Shown here: one piece after another, positions 18,418-29,067 of the stretch
Numbering within the stretch: the first letter of the stretch is position 1
Layout of the letters: each line of letters begins with the position of its first letter
NCBI RefSeq assembly: GCF_029201545.1
Contig: NZ_CP104007.1
Coordinates: forward strand, 2,452,501-2,516,500
Length of the DNA stretch: 64,000 nucleotides
From: Devosia sp. FJ2-5-3
GTDB taxonomy: Bacteria > Pseudomonadota > Alphaproteobacteria > Rhizobiales > Devosiaceae
Reading direction: 5' to 3'
Position numbers and translations under genes: made by a program
The notes under the pieces: model-generated
Seen by the model: the letters and a program-made list of their open reading frames with translations, nothing else
Told to the model about the DNA's origin: nothing
Databases searched by the model: none

Positions 18418-21400
18418 GCAGGGTCATCAATGACGGGCCCAATGGCTGGCTCAACCTGCGCGCGGCCCGCCTGTTCTGGCGCGAGGAAGAGGGCCAGCGC
18501 GATCCGGAGGCCGGCAATGCCGAGCGCAACGCGACGCAATTGCGGTGGATGACCAATCCCTGCCAGGGCCTCGACCGGCAAGTATTCACCGTGTGGCGGG
18601 CGCCGCAGCCCGAGCCAACGATGACCAAGGTGGACGCCGCCAACGACCTCGACTGGGAACCGATCGAATTTGTTGGCCTGCCCGTCGACGACAGATGGGC
18701 CAATACCCGCTACCCACTGGACCTGCAGGGGCCAGTCAACGCTCCCGTCTCCCCCTGGGACGCGGCCCTGATGCGCCTCAGCGCCAATGCACCGCCATCG
18801 GGCTGGATGGCGGATGCCGAGCTACCGGCCTGGGAGGAACCACGACCGGACGCTTACCTGAAGAGCCTGGTTGAGGGACGGATTCTGAACGGCATTCGCT
18901 CCATGCTGGAGGCCGATCCGCCGCCGAAACATTTCAACTATTCAGAGACTTACGAGGACAATCTACAAAGCCAGTTGATGCCGAAACTCCTGCTCAATGG
19001 CGTTGTCGCCGAGCTGGAGGGCGACCGGCCCGCCAGCGGCACGTGGCATCCCTACCGCGTGATGTGCATGAGTGCCTCGGCCGATCCACTGGCGGCGCTG
19101 GCCTTCGGTTTCGGGACCGGATTCAACGACGACAACGAATGCATCTACATGGTGACGGTGTTGCGCCGTGACGAGCAGACGGGCGCGGAGATGGAACTGG
19201 CCGACGTGGTTCGCCCAACACGGCTATCGACGCACCTGCCGCCGCCCGCTGGACTGAGCGTCACCCGCTCCGGGTTCACCCGACCGCAGGTCACCGACGG
19301 CCCGTCGATGGATTCGGTGCGTATTGCCTGGGACCGGGCCATTTCCCCCGAAACCACCCCCTGGTTTAACGAGGAGGCGCCGCAGCCCGTCGCCTACGCT
19401 ATCGGTCGGGTGGGACCGACGATCGGCTGGCGCAAGCTGTTGCTGACGCGGCGGGAGGCGGATGTGCGCGGCTGGCTCTCCTATGTGCCATCGGCCGCCT
19501 CGGGGGACATCAAGTCCGCGTTCCAGGACCATATCTTGCGCGAAAGCTTCATCGTACCGGAGGAGCCGTTTGCCGATCCAGTCGGCGCGGCCTTCACTTA
19601 CTATGTCGCCGCACAGGACCTTTATGGGCGCTGGAGCCTGTGGAACCAGGTCGACTACACGACCGATACGGAGACCGCGCGCGCACCTGAACTGGTGTCG
19701 TTCACTCAAAGTGATGACGGCGCCATCCAGGTGGTTTTCAGCTGGGATTGGTCGGATCGCAGTCCGGCCTTCATGCAGGTCAACGTGAGCTGGGCCGACG
19801 ACCCGGACACCATACTGGCCAGCCGCCGGCTTGACTTCAACGGCGCGTCAACGCCCGAGCCGGCCGGCGATGATATCGCCGCCCTGTCGCACGCGCTGAA
19901 GCCTGTGAGCTGGGGCGACGGCCAGGACAAGCGGCCGGGCGATCCCGGAACGCGGTTCTACAGCTGGACCGTGCCAGTGGTCGAGACGTTCGGACCGGGG
20001 CAGAGCAAGCGCGTCCTGCAGGCCTGGGCATTTGGCCAGAAGCAGATTCATCACATGCGTTTCGCCGACTGGATGATCAGCCCGCCGGGCCCACCGCGCC
20101 AGCTCGAACTCTACAACAGCCGCACACCCGGGACCCCGGCCATCGACCCTGTCGAGGCGCCGCTTTGGGCCAGCCTGCCGGACAGCATGGGGATCAGCCA
20201 TTTCGATCTCAATTGGCATGCGGTCGAGGACGTCGCCGGATATCATGTCTATGAGGCCACGGAGACGGCGCTGCTGAGCGCGCTGAACCTGTCCGGACCG
20301 GATATTGCCCAGCCCCTGACCGAGCGTTTGCGCCTGTTGCGCGGCCGGGAGATCCAGAACCATCGGACCAGCTTCCGGCGCATTACGACCACGCCGCTGG
20401 CCGAGCCGCGCATGACCGTTCACCTGCCGCGGGGGTCGAGGGTCATGCACTTTTTCGCTATCACCGCGGAAACTGAAAATCATATGGCGTCGCACTGGCC
20501 GGCACAGAGCGATCAATTCGCCGCCGTCGCGGTGCCGCGTCTGGATATTCCTGAGCCGCCGTCCCTGTCGGTGTCGCTGATGGAAGGGGCCGTGCAACAG
20601 GCCAGGATTAGGGTTGAGTTGGCCACGGGTGGCGCCGGGCGCGTCGAGCTCTTTCGCGTCCGCAGTGTTTCGGCGGCAGCCGATATCGACAGCATGGGTC
20701 CAGTTCTGCAGGCGACGAATGCGGTGGATGGGATAGCCGAGTTCGTTGACGGCGCGATCGCGCCCGACTGGAGCCCCTATTACTACCGGGCGCAGGTCTG
20801 GTCTCAGCGGGATGACCAGCGTGGCATTGTGGAGGCTCGCTCGTCCTCCTCGCCCATGGTGTCTGTGCTGGTGCCCCCGCCGCCGCTGGCCGCACCAAGC
20901 GATCTTGTCGGCAACCAGGCGTTTTCGGTGGCCACTGCGTCACTTGTCAGTTGGCGGACGGAGGCGCCCAGGCGGAACACGCCGCTGGGACCCTTCAAGA
21001 CGGTGCTCGAGATACGCGATAGTGACGCGACCGTGAGACGCTTGCGACTGGTTCAGGGCTTGCCCGACATCCCCGTATTGGACACTGCCGCGCTGCCGGA
21101 ACCGGGGCTAGCGGGAGCGCCAACGATCTTCCAGCTCTCCTGGGGCGGCTCCAATCAGTATTTCGCCTGGGTCGAGCGCGATGCCGGTGCATCCTTCCAC
21201 ATGACGGCCAGAACTATCGATCCAAGGGGGATGATCGCCAGCGCAACGCTCGAGGTGCCGCCGCTTGCGCCAGATGCGGAATTCGTGACCGTGCCGGCCT
21301 GGAGCACCAAGGAAGAGGTCGAACAGGGCGACGATATGGGTGCCGTCATCTTCAGTGCCGAGAGCCTGGGATTGCGGGTAACGATGATATTCGACCAGGA

Positions 21401-21509
21401 ACGGCCGGGATTTTTCAACGAGCAGGTGATTTCCATTTCCCCACCTCCCGGCAGCGTCGTGACGGCGGGGAGCCAGGTTACAGTAGTGATTAACCTGTCC
21501 CAACGCTGA
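18414..21509 (+). CDS. Giant uncharacterised protein with FN3-like segments and a C-terminal PASTA-like domain
   Basis: About 1031 residues. The TTG at 18414 overlaps the previous stop (TTGA) and has GGGAGG 7 bases upstream. An ATG at 18399 is in frame but lacks a ribosome-binding site. The N-terminal half is rich in Trp, Pro and Asp (WREEEGQRDPEAGNAERNAT, DNLQSQLMPKLLLNG). Then come FN3-like sandwiches (ISHFDLNWHAVEDVAGYHVY; WSPYYYRAQVWSQRDD). The last 75 residues follow the PASTA pattern: VTVPAW, a helix with AESLGLRV, then VISISPPPGSVVTAGSQVTV. PASTA domains usually bind peptidoglycan or act as spacers outside the cell, yet I see no signal peptide. It likely works together with the upstream giant protein; function unknown. 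Confidence 0.75.
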   Translation: MSRVINDGPNGWLNLRAARLFWREEEGQRDPEAGNAERNATQLRWMTNPCQGLDRQVFTVWRAPQPEPTMTKVDAANDLDWEPIEFVGLPVDDRWANTRYPLDLQGPVNAPVSPWDAALMRLSANAPPSGWMADAELPAWEEPRPDAYLKSLVEGRILNGIRSMLEADPPPKHFNYSETYEDNLQSQLMPKLLLNGVVAELEGDRPASGTWHPYRVMCMSASADPLAALAFGFGTGFNDDNECIYMVTVLRRDEQTGAEMELADVVRPTRLSTHLPPPAGLSVTRSGFTRPQVTDGPSMDSVRIAWDRAISPETTPWFNEEAPQPVAYAIGRVGPTIGWRKLLLTRREADVRGWLSYVPSAASGDIKSAFQDHILRESFIVPEEPFADPVGAAFTYYVAAQDLYGRWSLWNQVDYTTDTETARAPELVSFTQSDDGAIQVVFSWDWSDRSPAFMQVNVSWADDPDTILASRRLDFNGASTPEPAGDDIAALSHALKPVSWGDGQDKRPGDPGTRFYSWTVPVVETFGPGQSKRVLQAWAFGQKQIHHMRFADWMISPPGPPRQLELYNSRTPGTPAIDPVEAPLWASLPDSMGISHFDLNWHAVEDVAGYHVYEATETALLSALNLSGPDIAQPLTERLRLLRGREIQNHRTSFRRITTTPLAEPRMTVHLPRGSRVMHFFAITAETENHMASHWPAQSDQFAAVAVPRLDIPEPPSLSVSLMEGAVQQARIRVELATGGAGRVELFRVRSVSAAADIDSMGPVLQATNAVDGIAEFVDGAIAPDWSPYYYRAQVWSQRDDQRGIVEARSSSSPMVSVLVPPPPLAAPSDLVGNQAFSVATASLVSWRTEAPRRNTPLGPFKTVLEIRDSDATVRRLRLVQGLPDIPVLDTAALPEPGLAGAPTIFQLSWGGSNQYFAWVERDAGASFHMTARTIDPRGMIASATLEVPPLAPDAEFVTVPAWSTKEEVEQGDDMGAVIFSAESLGLRVTMIFDQERPGFFNEQVISISPPPGSVVTAGSQVTVVINLSQR

Positions 21510-21672
21510 AGCACGGCCCGCCACCGCAACGCGTTCCCGCGCGGCTTCCCCTCTTTAAGCCGTTGGCGGCATGAACCAGATACCGTCATATCCCAGTCGA
21601 TCCATCCGCGATCAGAGATCGAGCCCGTGCCGGCGGTCGAGTTGCTTTGACCCTCTTGTTAAGCCCGCAATG

Positions 21673-22464
21673 TCAATTCTCGTCAGAGAGCTCCTGCGTC
21701 TCGCGGACCGAGTTGGCAGTATGGATCAGCAGGTCGGGGACGGTTTCCCCGTCCACCAGCACATCGCCGACAAAACGCGCGACACTCTCGGCATCATGGA
21801 GGCGGTACCACTCTCCGCGGGGATAGACGGCGACCATCGGGCCCTGATTACACGGATAGAGACAGCCCGTGCGAGCAGTGAGGCATCTGTCAGAGATGCC
21901 CTGCCGCGCGATTTCGCCTTTCAACTGCAAGAGCAGCGAAGCGGCGTCGCGGAAATGACATCGAGCCCCCGTGCACACCAGCAAGTGATGTGTGAAATCG
22001 GGAGGATTTTGCCAGCCAGGCTTACCCAATGCCGGCTTGGCCTGTGACGCCGGTCGAGCATTTTTGGCACTCGCTTCGACGATGCCGACCAGAGCGCTCA
22101 CGCCAGCTGCAGATGCAGCGACGTCGTCTCCGATCGACACGGTCGCCCCTTCGGGAGCGTCATGCTTTTGCCAATGCGACAGTGCGCCGGAGAGCCAGAC
22201 CGAAAGCGCCTCGGACCATGGCAAGCCAAGCGGTTGCACGAGGATCTTGAGGTGTCCGGCCTCACAAAGCTCCAGCATGGCCTCTGGCAGGCTCTGACCT
22301 TCGCCGTCGATACGGATGAGTGCCGACGCGCAGGTCGTTGCTGATGCGGTATCGGCACGAAGTTGAGCGAGTTTTCGTTTGCTCAGGCTCTGAGCGGAAA
22401 TGACGTATAGAATGGCATCAGGTGACACGAAGCTGGCATTCCCCAAGTGGGGACGCAAAGACAT
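21673..22464 (-). CDS. 2Fe-2S thioredoxin-like ferredoxin domain protein, B12-riboswitch controlled
   Basis: 263 residues. The C-terminal half is a thioredoxin-like 2Fe-2S ferredoxin: LLVCTGARCHFRDAA supplies two cysteines, and TARTGCLYPCNQGPMVAVYP supplies the other two, followed by the usual GEWYRLHDAESVARFV end. The N-terminal half (ILYVISAQSLSKRKLAQL, LPEAMLELCEAGHLKILVQPLG) resembles proteins that bind or handle tetrapyrroles or cobalt, but I cannot name it. A cobalamin riboswitch lies 80 bases upstream, tying it to B12 supply. A hairpin (GCGAA/TTCGC, 22475-22487) just ahead of the ATG could be the switching element. It probably takes part in cobalamin synthesis or cobalt reduction; inference. 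Confidence 0.8.
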   Translation of the reverse strand: MSLRPHLGNASFVSPDAILYVISAQSLSKRKLAQLRADTASATTCASALIRIDGEGQSLPEAMLELCEAGHLKILVQPLGLPWSEALSVWLSGALSHWQKHDAPEGATVSIGDDVAASAAGVSALVGIVEASAKNARPASQAKPALGKPGWQNPPDFTHHLLVCTGARCHFRDAASLLLQLKGEIARQGISDRCLTARTGCLYPCNQGPMVAVYPRGEWYRLHDAESVARFVGDVLVDGETVPDLLIHTANSVRETQELSDEN

Positions 22465-22543
22465 ATCGATGTCTGCGAAACGTTCGCATGGTCATGTCTG
22501 GCCCCTACCGGAACACCTCGTCCGACTTCATGGTATCTCGCTT

Positions 22544-22690
22544 TGGCAGGTCTCCTGGCTGACGGCTCAAACGCGATAGCAGCCTTCCCACCCTGAGGCA
22601 GTGGCATGTGCGATCGCTCGCCGCTTACAGTTGCGAGGGCAGCCACGGGATCGGCCCCTGATGGGTAATCCTCACCGTGTTCCCTTTTAA
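22544..22690 (-). promoter_or_regulatory. Cobalamin (AdoCbl) riboswitch before the ferredoxin gene
   Basis: Read on the minus strand, the element begins AAGGGAACACGGTGAGG and continues with GCAACTGTAAGCGG, GCCACTG, GGTGGGAAGGC and AGCCAGGAGACCTGCC. These are the conserved blocks of the cobalamin riboswitch in the right order, including the B12 box. It ends 80 bases before the ferredoxin ATG. Cobalamin binding is expected to switch this gene off. Confidence 0.93.
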
Positions 22691-22786
22691 TCCGCGCTCA
22701 ATCTGGCGGAACCGAAGCATGAGTTAGATGGCATGTTGAGCATGATGGCGCAAGCAGCGAGAGCAGCGCCATCATGCGGAGCGGCA

Positions 22787-25931
<3,145 letters not shown>

Positions 25932-25944
<13 letters not shown>

Positions 25945-26330
25945 AACCGTTCGAGTCCTTCTTTGACAGTGGCGACATCCTCATCGGTTCCGAGCAGTTC
26001 GAAACGATAGAGGAGAGGCACGGAGCATTTCTGCGCGACGACAGTGCCGGCCCGGCAGAAATCTGCGCCGAAATTGGTATTGCCCGCCGCGATGACGCCG
26101 CGGATCAGGCTGCGATTGGCTTCCACATTGAGGAAGCGGATGACCGGCTTGGGCACGGCTCCCTTGCCGCCATTGCCGCCATAGCTTGGCAACAGCAACA
26201 CGAAGGGTTCGCTCACCAGAGGCGGCTCACTTGCCGCATCCACCGGCAGGCGCAGGCCGGCAAGGCCCAGCTTTTGAAAGAAGCGATGGGTAGTGCCGGA
26301 TGTGCTTGAATAGTAGACGAGGATGCCCAC
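25932..26330 (-). CDS. nrdI: Flavodoxin-like NrdI
   Basis: 132 residues. NrdI is the FMN protein that supplies the oxidant for assembling the manganese-tyrosyl radical of NrdF. The phosphate-binding loop [12 protein letters not shown], the 50s-type loop [20 protein letters not shown] and [12 protein letters not shown] are characteristic. It begins with GTG (VGILVYYSS) preceded by GAGG. It lies 12 bases after nrdH and overlaps nrdE. Confidence 0.95.
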
Positions 26331-26342
26331 CGGCCGCCTCGA

Positions 26343-26564
26343 TCAGCTCAAGGCGCCGATCATGTCAGGGCGAAATCCGGCCCAGTGCCGCTCACCGGCG
26401 ACAACGACCGGCACCTGGCGATAACCCAGGCCTTCGACCAGGGCATAGGCGTCGGCATCCTGGGAAATGTCCACAAGCGTGTAAGCGATCCCCTTACGGT
26501 CGAGAGCGCGGGTCGTGGCAGTGCACTGGACACAGGCGGGCTTGCTGTAAACGGTAATGGGCAT
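26343..26564 (-). CDS. nrdH: NrdH redoxin
   Basis: 73 residues, glutaredoxin-like in sequence with thioredoxin-like function, the electron donor to NrdE. The active site is KPACVQCTATTRAL (CxxC), and the C-terminal block WAGFRPDMIGAL is the NrdH signature. The start at 26564 has GAGGAA at good spacing; an upstream in-frame ATG at 26654 would reach into the riboswitch leader. It is the first gene of the nrdHIEF operon. Confidence 0.95.
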   Translation of the reverse strand: MPITVYSKPACVQCTATTRALDRKGIAYTLVDISQDADAYALVEGLGYRQVPVVVAGERHWAGFRPDMIGALS

Positions 26565-26606
26565 CGAATTTTCCTCGGCAAACAAATCTGATGGCGAGGC
26601 AAAGCA

Positions 26607-26634
26607 GGAAAAACGCGCAGCAAAACGCAGCTGC
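26607..26634 (-). terminator. Terminator-like hairpin in the nrd leader
   Basis: On the minus strand, GCAGC (26630-26634) and GCTGC (26617-26621) form a stem with an 8-base loop, followed by GCGTTTTT. It lies between the cobalamin riboswitch and nrdH, where an expression platform is expected. It is therefore a candidate for B12-dependent termination. The stem is short, so the call is tentative. Confidence 0.4.
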
Positions 26635-26679
26635 TCGTTCGCCTGACCGGGCACCCCGCCGGTGGACGTATCTGTTCGA

Positions 26680-26835
26680 GGCAGGTCTCCTGGCTTGCGG
26701 GTCGCGATTCTATCCCGGCCTTCCCAGGTCGCGGACCCAGTGGCACAAAAAAGGAGAAGAACTCACCGCTTACAGTTGCGGGGGCAGCTTCGGCATTGTT
26801 GAGACACAGGGCCTCAACGCACCGAATTCCCATCT
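26680..26835 (-). promoter_or_regulatory. Cobalamin (AdoCbl) riboswitch before nrdHIEF
   Basis: Minus-strand blocks in order: GGGAATTCGGTGCG, GCAACTGTAAGCGG, GCCACTGGG, CTGGGAAGGCC and AAGCCAGGAGACCTGCC, the consensus of the cobalamin riboswitch. It ends about 115 bases before nrdH. It implies that the B12-independent reductase is repressed when cobalamin is plentiful, presumably because a B12-dependent class II reductase exists elsewhere. A hairpin (CCTCCGAG/CTCGGAGG) lies at its 5' side. Confidence 0.95.
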
Positions 26836-26961
26836 TAGCCTCCGAGCAGCCTCGGAGGAACCTTGAACACTACATATAGTAGAGGATGCCACCTTCGTGT
26901 CAATATGAAGGTCTGATCGCAGTGCGGATTTGGTTCTTGCGAAATTCGAGTGCCCGGAAAA

Positions 26962-27339
26962 TCAGGCGATTCGAGCCGAGGCAGTGTGGAAGGTGAGCGC
27001 GTAGCCATCGGGATCGTTGGCCACAAAAAACCGGCCGAACGGGCCGTCATTGACCGGGCTCAAGATCGTGCCGCCGCGCTCGACGACTTGGTCGTGAAAG
27101 GCGTCGGCATCCTCGCAGGCGATCCACAGTACCATACCTGTTCCGAGCGGACCGCTTTCGGCCAGGGGCCGCAGCGGTTCGCGCAGCGCCAGCGCGATCG
27201 GCTTGGTCGTGAAGACGACCGCGCCGGGCGGATTTCGCTCCTGTGCCGAAAAACCGAAAACGTTCTTGTAGAACGCGGCGGATGCCGCGAGATCGCGCAC
27301 CTGCAAGGCAATGAAGGAAGGTCCGATCGGCATTGTCAT
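26962..27339 (-). CDS. VOC-family (glyoxalase/bleomycin-resistance fold) protein
   Basis: 125 residues with the paired beta-alpha-beta modules of the vicinal-oxygen-chelate fold: FIALQVRDLAASAAFYKNVF, then ESGPLGTGMVLWIAC, DAFHDQVVERGG and FFVANDPDGYALTFH. Lone VOC proteins of this size act as dioxygenases, glyoxalase-like enzymes or antibiotic-binding proteins, and the substrate is not evident. It diverges from a MarR regulator across a short region with a palindromic operator, so it is probably that regulator's target. Confidence 0.85.
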   Translation of the reverse strand: MTMPIGPSFIALQVRDLAASAAFYKNVFGFSAQERNPPGAVVFTTKPIALALREPLRPLAESGPLGTGMVLWIACEDADAFHDQVVERGGTILSPVNDGPFGRFFVANDPDGYALTFHTASARIA

Positions 27340-27358
27340 ATTCTGTTCTCCGGCCTAT

Positions 27359-27394
27359 TATCAGGTTCCTTACATCTATATCAGGCACCTGATA
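27359..27394. promoter_or_regulatory. Probable MarR operator
   Basis: TATCAGG-CA-CCTGATA (27379-27394) is a perfect inverted repeat, and another TATCAGG half-site lies at 27359-27365, two helical turns away. Both sit between the divergent VOC and marR starts, and the palindrome touches the marR ATG. This fits autorepression plus control of the VOC gene. Confidence 0.65.
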
Positions 27395-27849
27395 TGTCAA
27401 TGCGCAAGATGACCCCATCGAGTGGGGAGGCCTGGATCGGCTACAGTTTGAAAATCACCCAGCATCGACTGCGCCAGCGCCTCGAAGCCCAGCTGGCTGG
27501 CACAGGCGTGACGGCGGCGCAAAATGCAGTTCTGCTGGCCATAGGCCACAATCCGCAGATATCGAATGCCTCGCTGGCGCGCGCGGCCTTCGTGACACCC
27601 CAATCCATGCTGGGCATGCTCGTTACCCTTGAGCGGGATGGTTTCATCCTGCGCACTCCCCATCCCGAGCATGGCCGGATCATCATGTCGGAGCTGACGG
27701 AAAAGGGGAAAGCCGCCGCTGAGGCCGGCGCGGTGGCGTCTGAGACGGTGGAGCGGCAGATGCTGGCCGGGCTGACGAAAGACGAGGCAAAACTGCTGGG
27801 TGAACTTCTTCACCGCTGCGCCGAGGCGCTTGAGGGGAAAGAAAAATGA
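27394..27849 (+). CDS. MarR-family transcriptional regulator
   Basis: 151 residues: a winged helix with flanking dimerisation helices. Visible parts are SLKITQHRLRQRLEAQL, TAAQNAVLLAIGHNPQISNASLARA, the recognition helix TPQSMLGMLVTLERDGFILR, the wing HPEHGRIIMSELTEKG and C-terminal helices. The frame is open far upstream, but the protein begins at ATG 27394 or 27400, inside the operator region. Ligand unknown. It overlaps the EVE gene by 4 bases (ATGA). Confidence 0.9.
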   Translation: MSMRKMTPSSGEAWIGYSLKITQHRLRQRLEAQLAGTGVTAAQNAVLLAIGHNPQISNASLARAAFVTPQSMLGMLVTLERDGFILRTPHPEHGRIIMSELTEKGKAAAEAGAVASETVERQMLAGLTKDEAKLLGELLHRCAEALEGKEK

Positions 27850-28289
27850 CCTTCTGGCTGGGCGTTGCATCGGCCGAACATGCCCGCGCCGGGCGCGATG
27901 GCGGCTTTGCCCAACTCGGTCATGGCAAGCACATTGCTGTAAAATCGCTCAAAAAGGGCGACTGGATCGTCTATTACTGCCCCCGCGAGGGCATAAGCGA
28001 TGGTGCCGTGGTTCAGGCGTTTCTCACCATCGGCCAGGTTACGTCGGATGCGCCCTATCGCGCCGCGCAGGCCATGGATTTCAATCCGTTTCGCGTCGAT
28101 GTCGATTATCTTGAAGCCGCCAAACCCGCTCCGATCAGGCCGCTTCTGGACCAACTCCGTCTGACCCGCGACCACATCCCCAATTGGGGTATCGCGATGC
28201 GCGGCACAAAACGCCAACTTGCGGAAGACGACATGCGGCTGATCGCTGAGGCGATGGGTGTTCGCATGGCCTTCGAGGACCGCCTGTAA
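27846..28289 (+). CDS. EVE-domain (PUA-like) protein
   Basis: 147 residues: MTFWLGVASAEHARAGRDGG, then HIAVKSLKKGDWIVYYCPRE, AFLTIGQVTSDAPY, FRVDVDYLEAAKPAPIRPLL and RGTKRQLAEDDMRLIAEAM. This is the EVE fold, related to PUA and YTH domains that recognise modified nucleic-acid bases. Stand-alone EVE proteins are common and mostly uncharacterised. It is translationally coupled to the MarR regulator. Confidence 0.85.
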   Translation: MTFWLGVASAEHARAGRDGGFAQLGHGKHIAVKSLKKGDWIVYYCPREGISDGAVVQAFLTIGQVTSDAPYRAAQAMDFNPFRVDVDYLEAAKPAPIRPLLDQLRLTRDHIPNWGIAMRGTKRQLAEDDMRLIAEAMGVRMAFEDRL

Positions 28290-28377
28290 CGACTTTCCGT
28301 CTAACGCTCCAGGGTGCGCCGTCTGGCGTGTCGGCGTTCGGCATATTGGCAGTAAAAGCGGACATCGCGCCTGTGTT

Positions 28378-29067
28378 CTAGCGCTTGAGCCGATAACCGA
28401 TGCCGGGTTCCGTGACGATGTGAATCGGCGCGCTGGGATTATGCTCCAGCTTCTGGCGCAATTGGCCGATGGCCACGCGAAGATATTGGGTGTCTTCGGC
28501 GTGCGCGATGCCCCATATCGCGACCAGCAATTCCTTGTGTGGAAGGACTTTGCCGTTCCCCGCGAGCAGGCGTGTCAGCAGCGCGTATTCCTTGGGTGGC
28601 AAATGGACGGGCGCGCCGGCGCGAGTAACGTAGCGCATATCGAGGTCGACCTCGATCTCGCCGAAGGCGACCTTAGTCTCGACCGATTGCAGGACGGCCT
28701 TGGGCCGTAGCGCCACCCTTATGCGAGCCAGAAGCTCGCCGATGCCGAAGGGCTTTTCGACATAGTCATTGGCGCCGGCCTCCAGCGCTTCGATCTTTTC
28801 GCCCTCCTTGTCCCGCGCCGATAAAATCAGGATTGGCCCCTCGTAGAACGCCCGCGCCTTCGCCAGCACATCCTTGCCATCCATATCCGGTAGACCGAGG
28901 TCGAGGATCACGACGTCGGGGCTCCATTGCGCGATCTCCCGCAATCCCTGTGCACCTGTGTCCGCGCGTCGATGGTGATAGCCGACGGCCTCGAGTGCCG
29001 GTCCGAGGAAGCGATGGATCTGCGGCTCATCGTCGATGACCAGAATGCGTGCGAGCGGTTGGTTCAC
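28378..29067 (-). CDS. kdpE: KdpE response regulator
   Basis: 229 residues. Receiver domain with VIDDEP, Asp56 in VVILDLGLPDMDG, ILSARD and DYVEKPFGIGELLARI, then an OmpR-type winged helix (HLPPKEYALLTRLL, RVAIGQLRQKLE, TEPGIGYRL). It activates the kdp operon on low potassium or osmotic stress after phosphorylation by KdpD. It begins with GTG overlapping the kdpD stop (GTGA) and is the last gene of the operon. Confidence 0.97.
   Translation of the reverse strand: MNQPLARILVIDDEPQIHRFLGPALEAVGYHHRRADTGAQGLREIAQWSPDVVILDLGLPDMDGKDVLAKARAFYEGPILILSARDKEGEKIEALEAGANDYVEKPFGIGELLARIRVALRPKAVLQSVETKVAFGEIEVDLDMRYVTRAGAPVHLPPKEYALLTRLLAGNGKVLPHKELLVAIWGIAHAEDTQYLRVAIGQLRQKLEHNPSAPIHIVTEPGIGYRLKR

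Noticed and set aside
22383..22646. 87-codon minus-strand frame
   Set aside because: It overlaps the first cobalamin riboswitch and reads through the start of the ferredoxin gene in another frame.
26591..26866. 91-codon plus-strand frame over the nrd leader
   Set aside because: It lies across the cobalamin riboswitch, whose conserved blocks explain the sequence, and it shows no protein family features.
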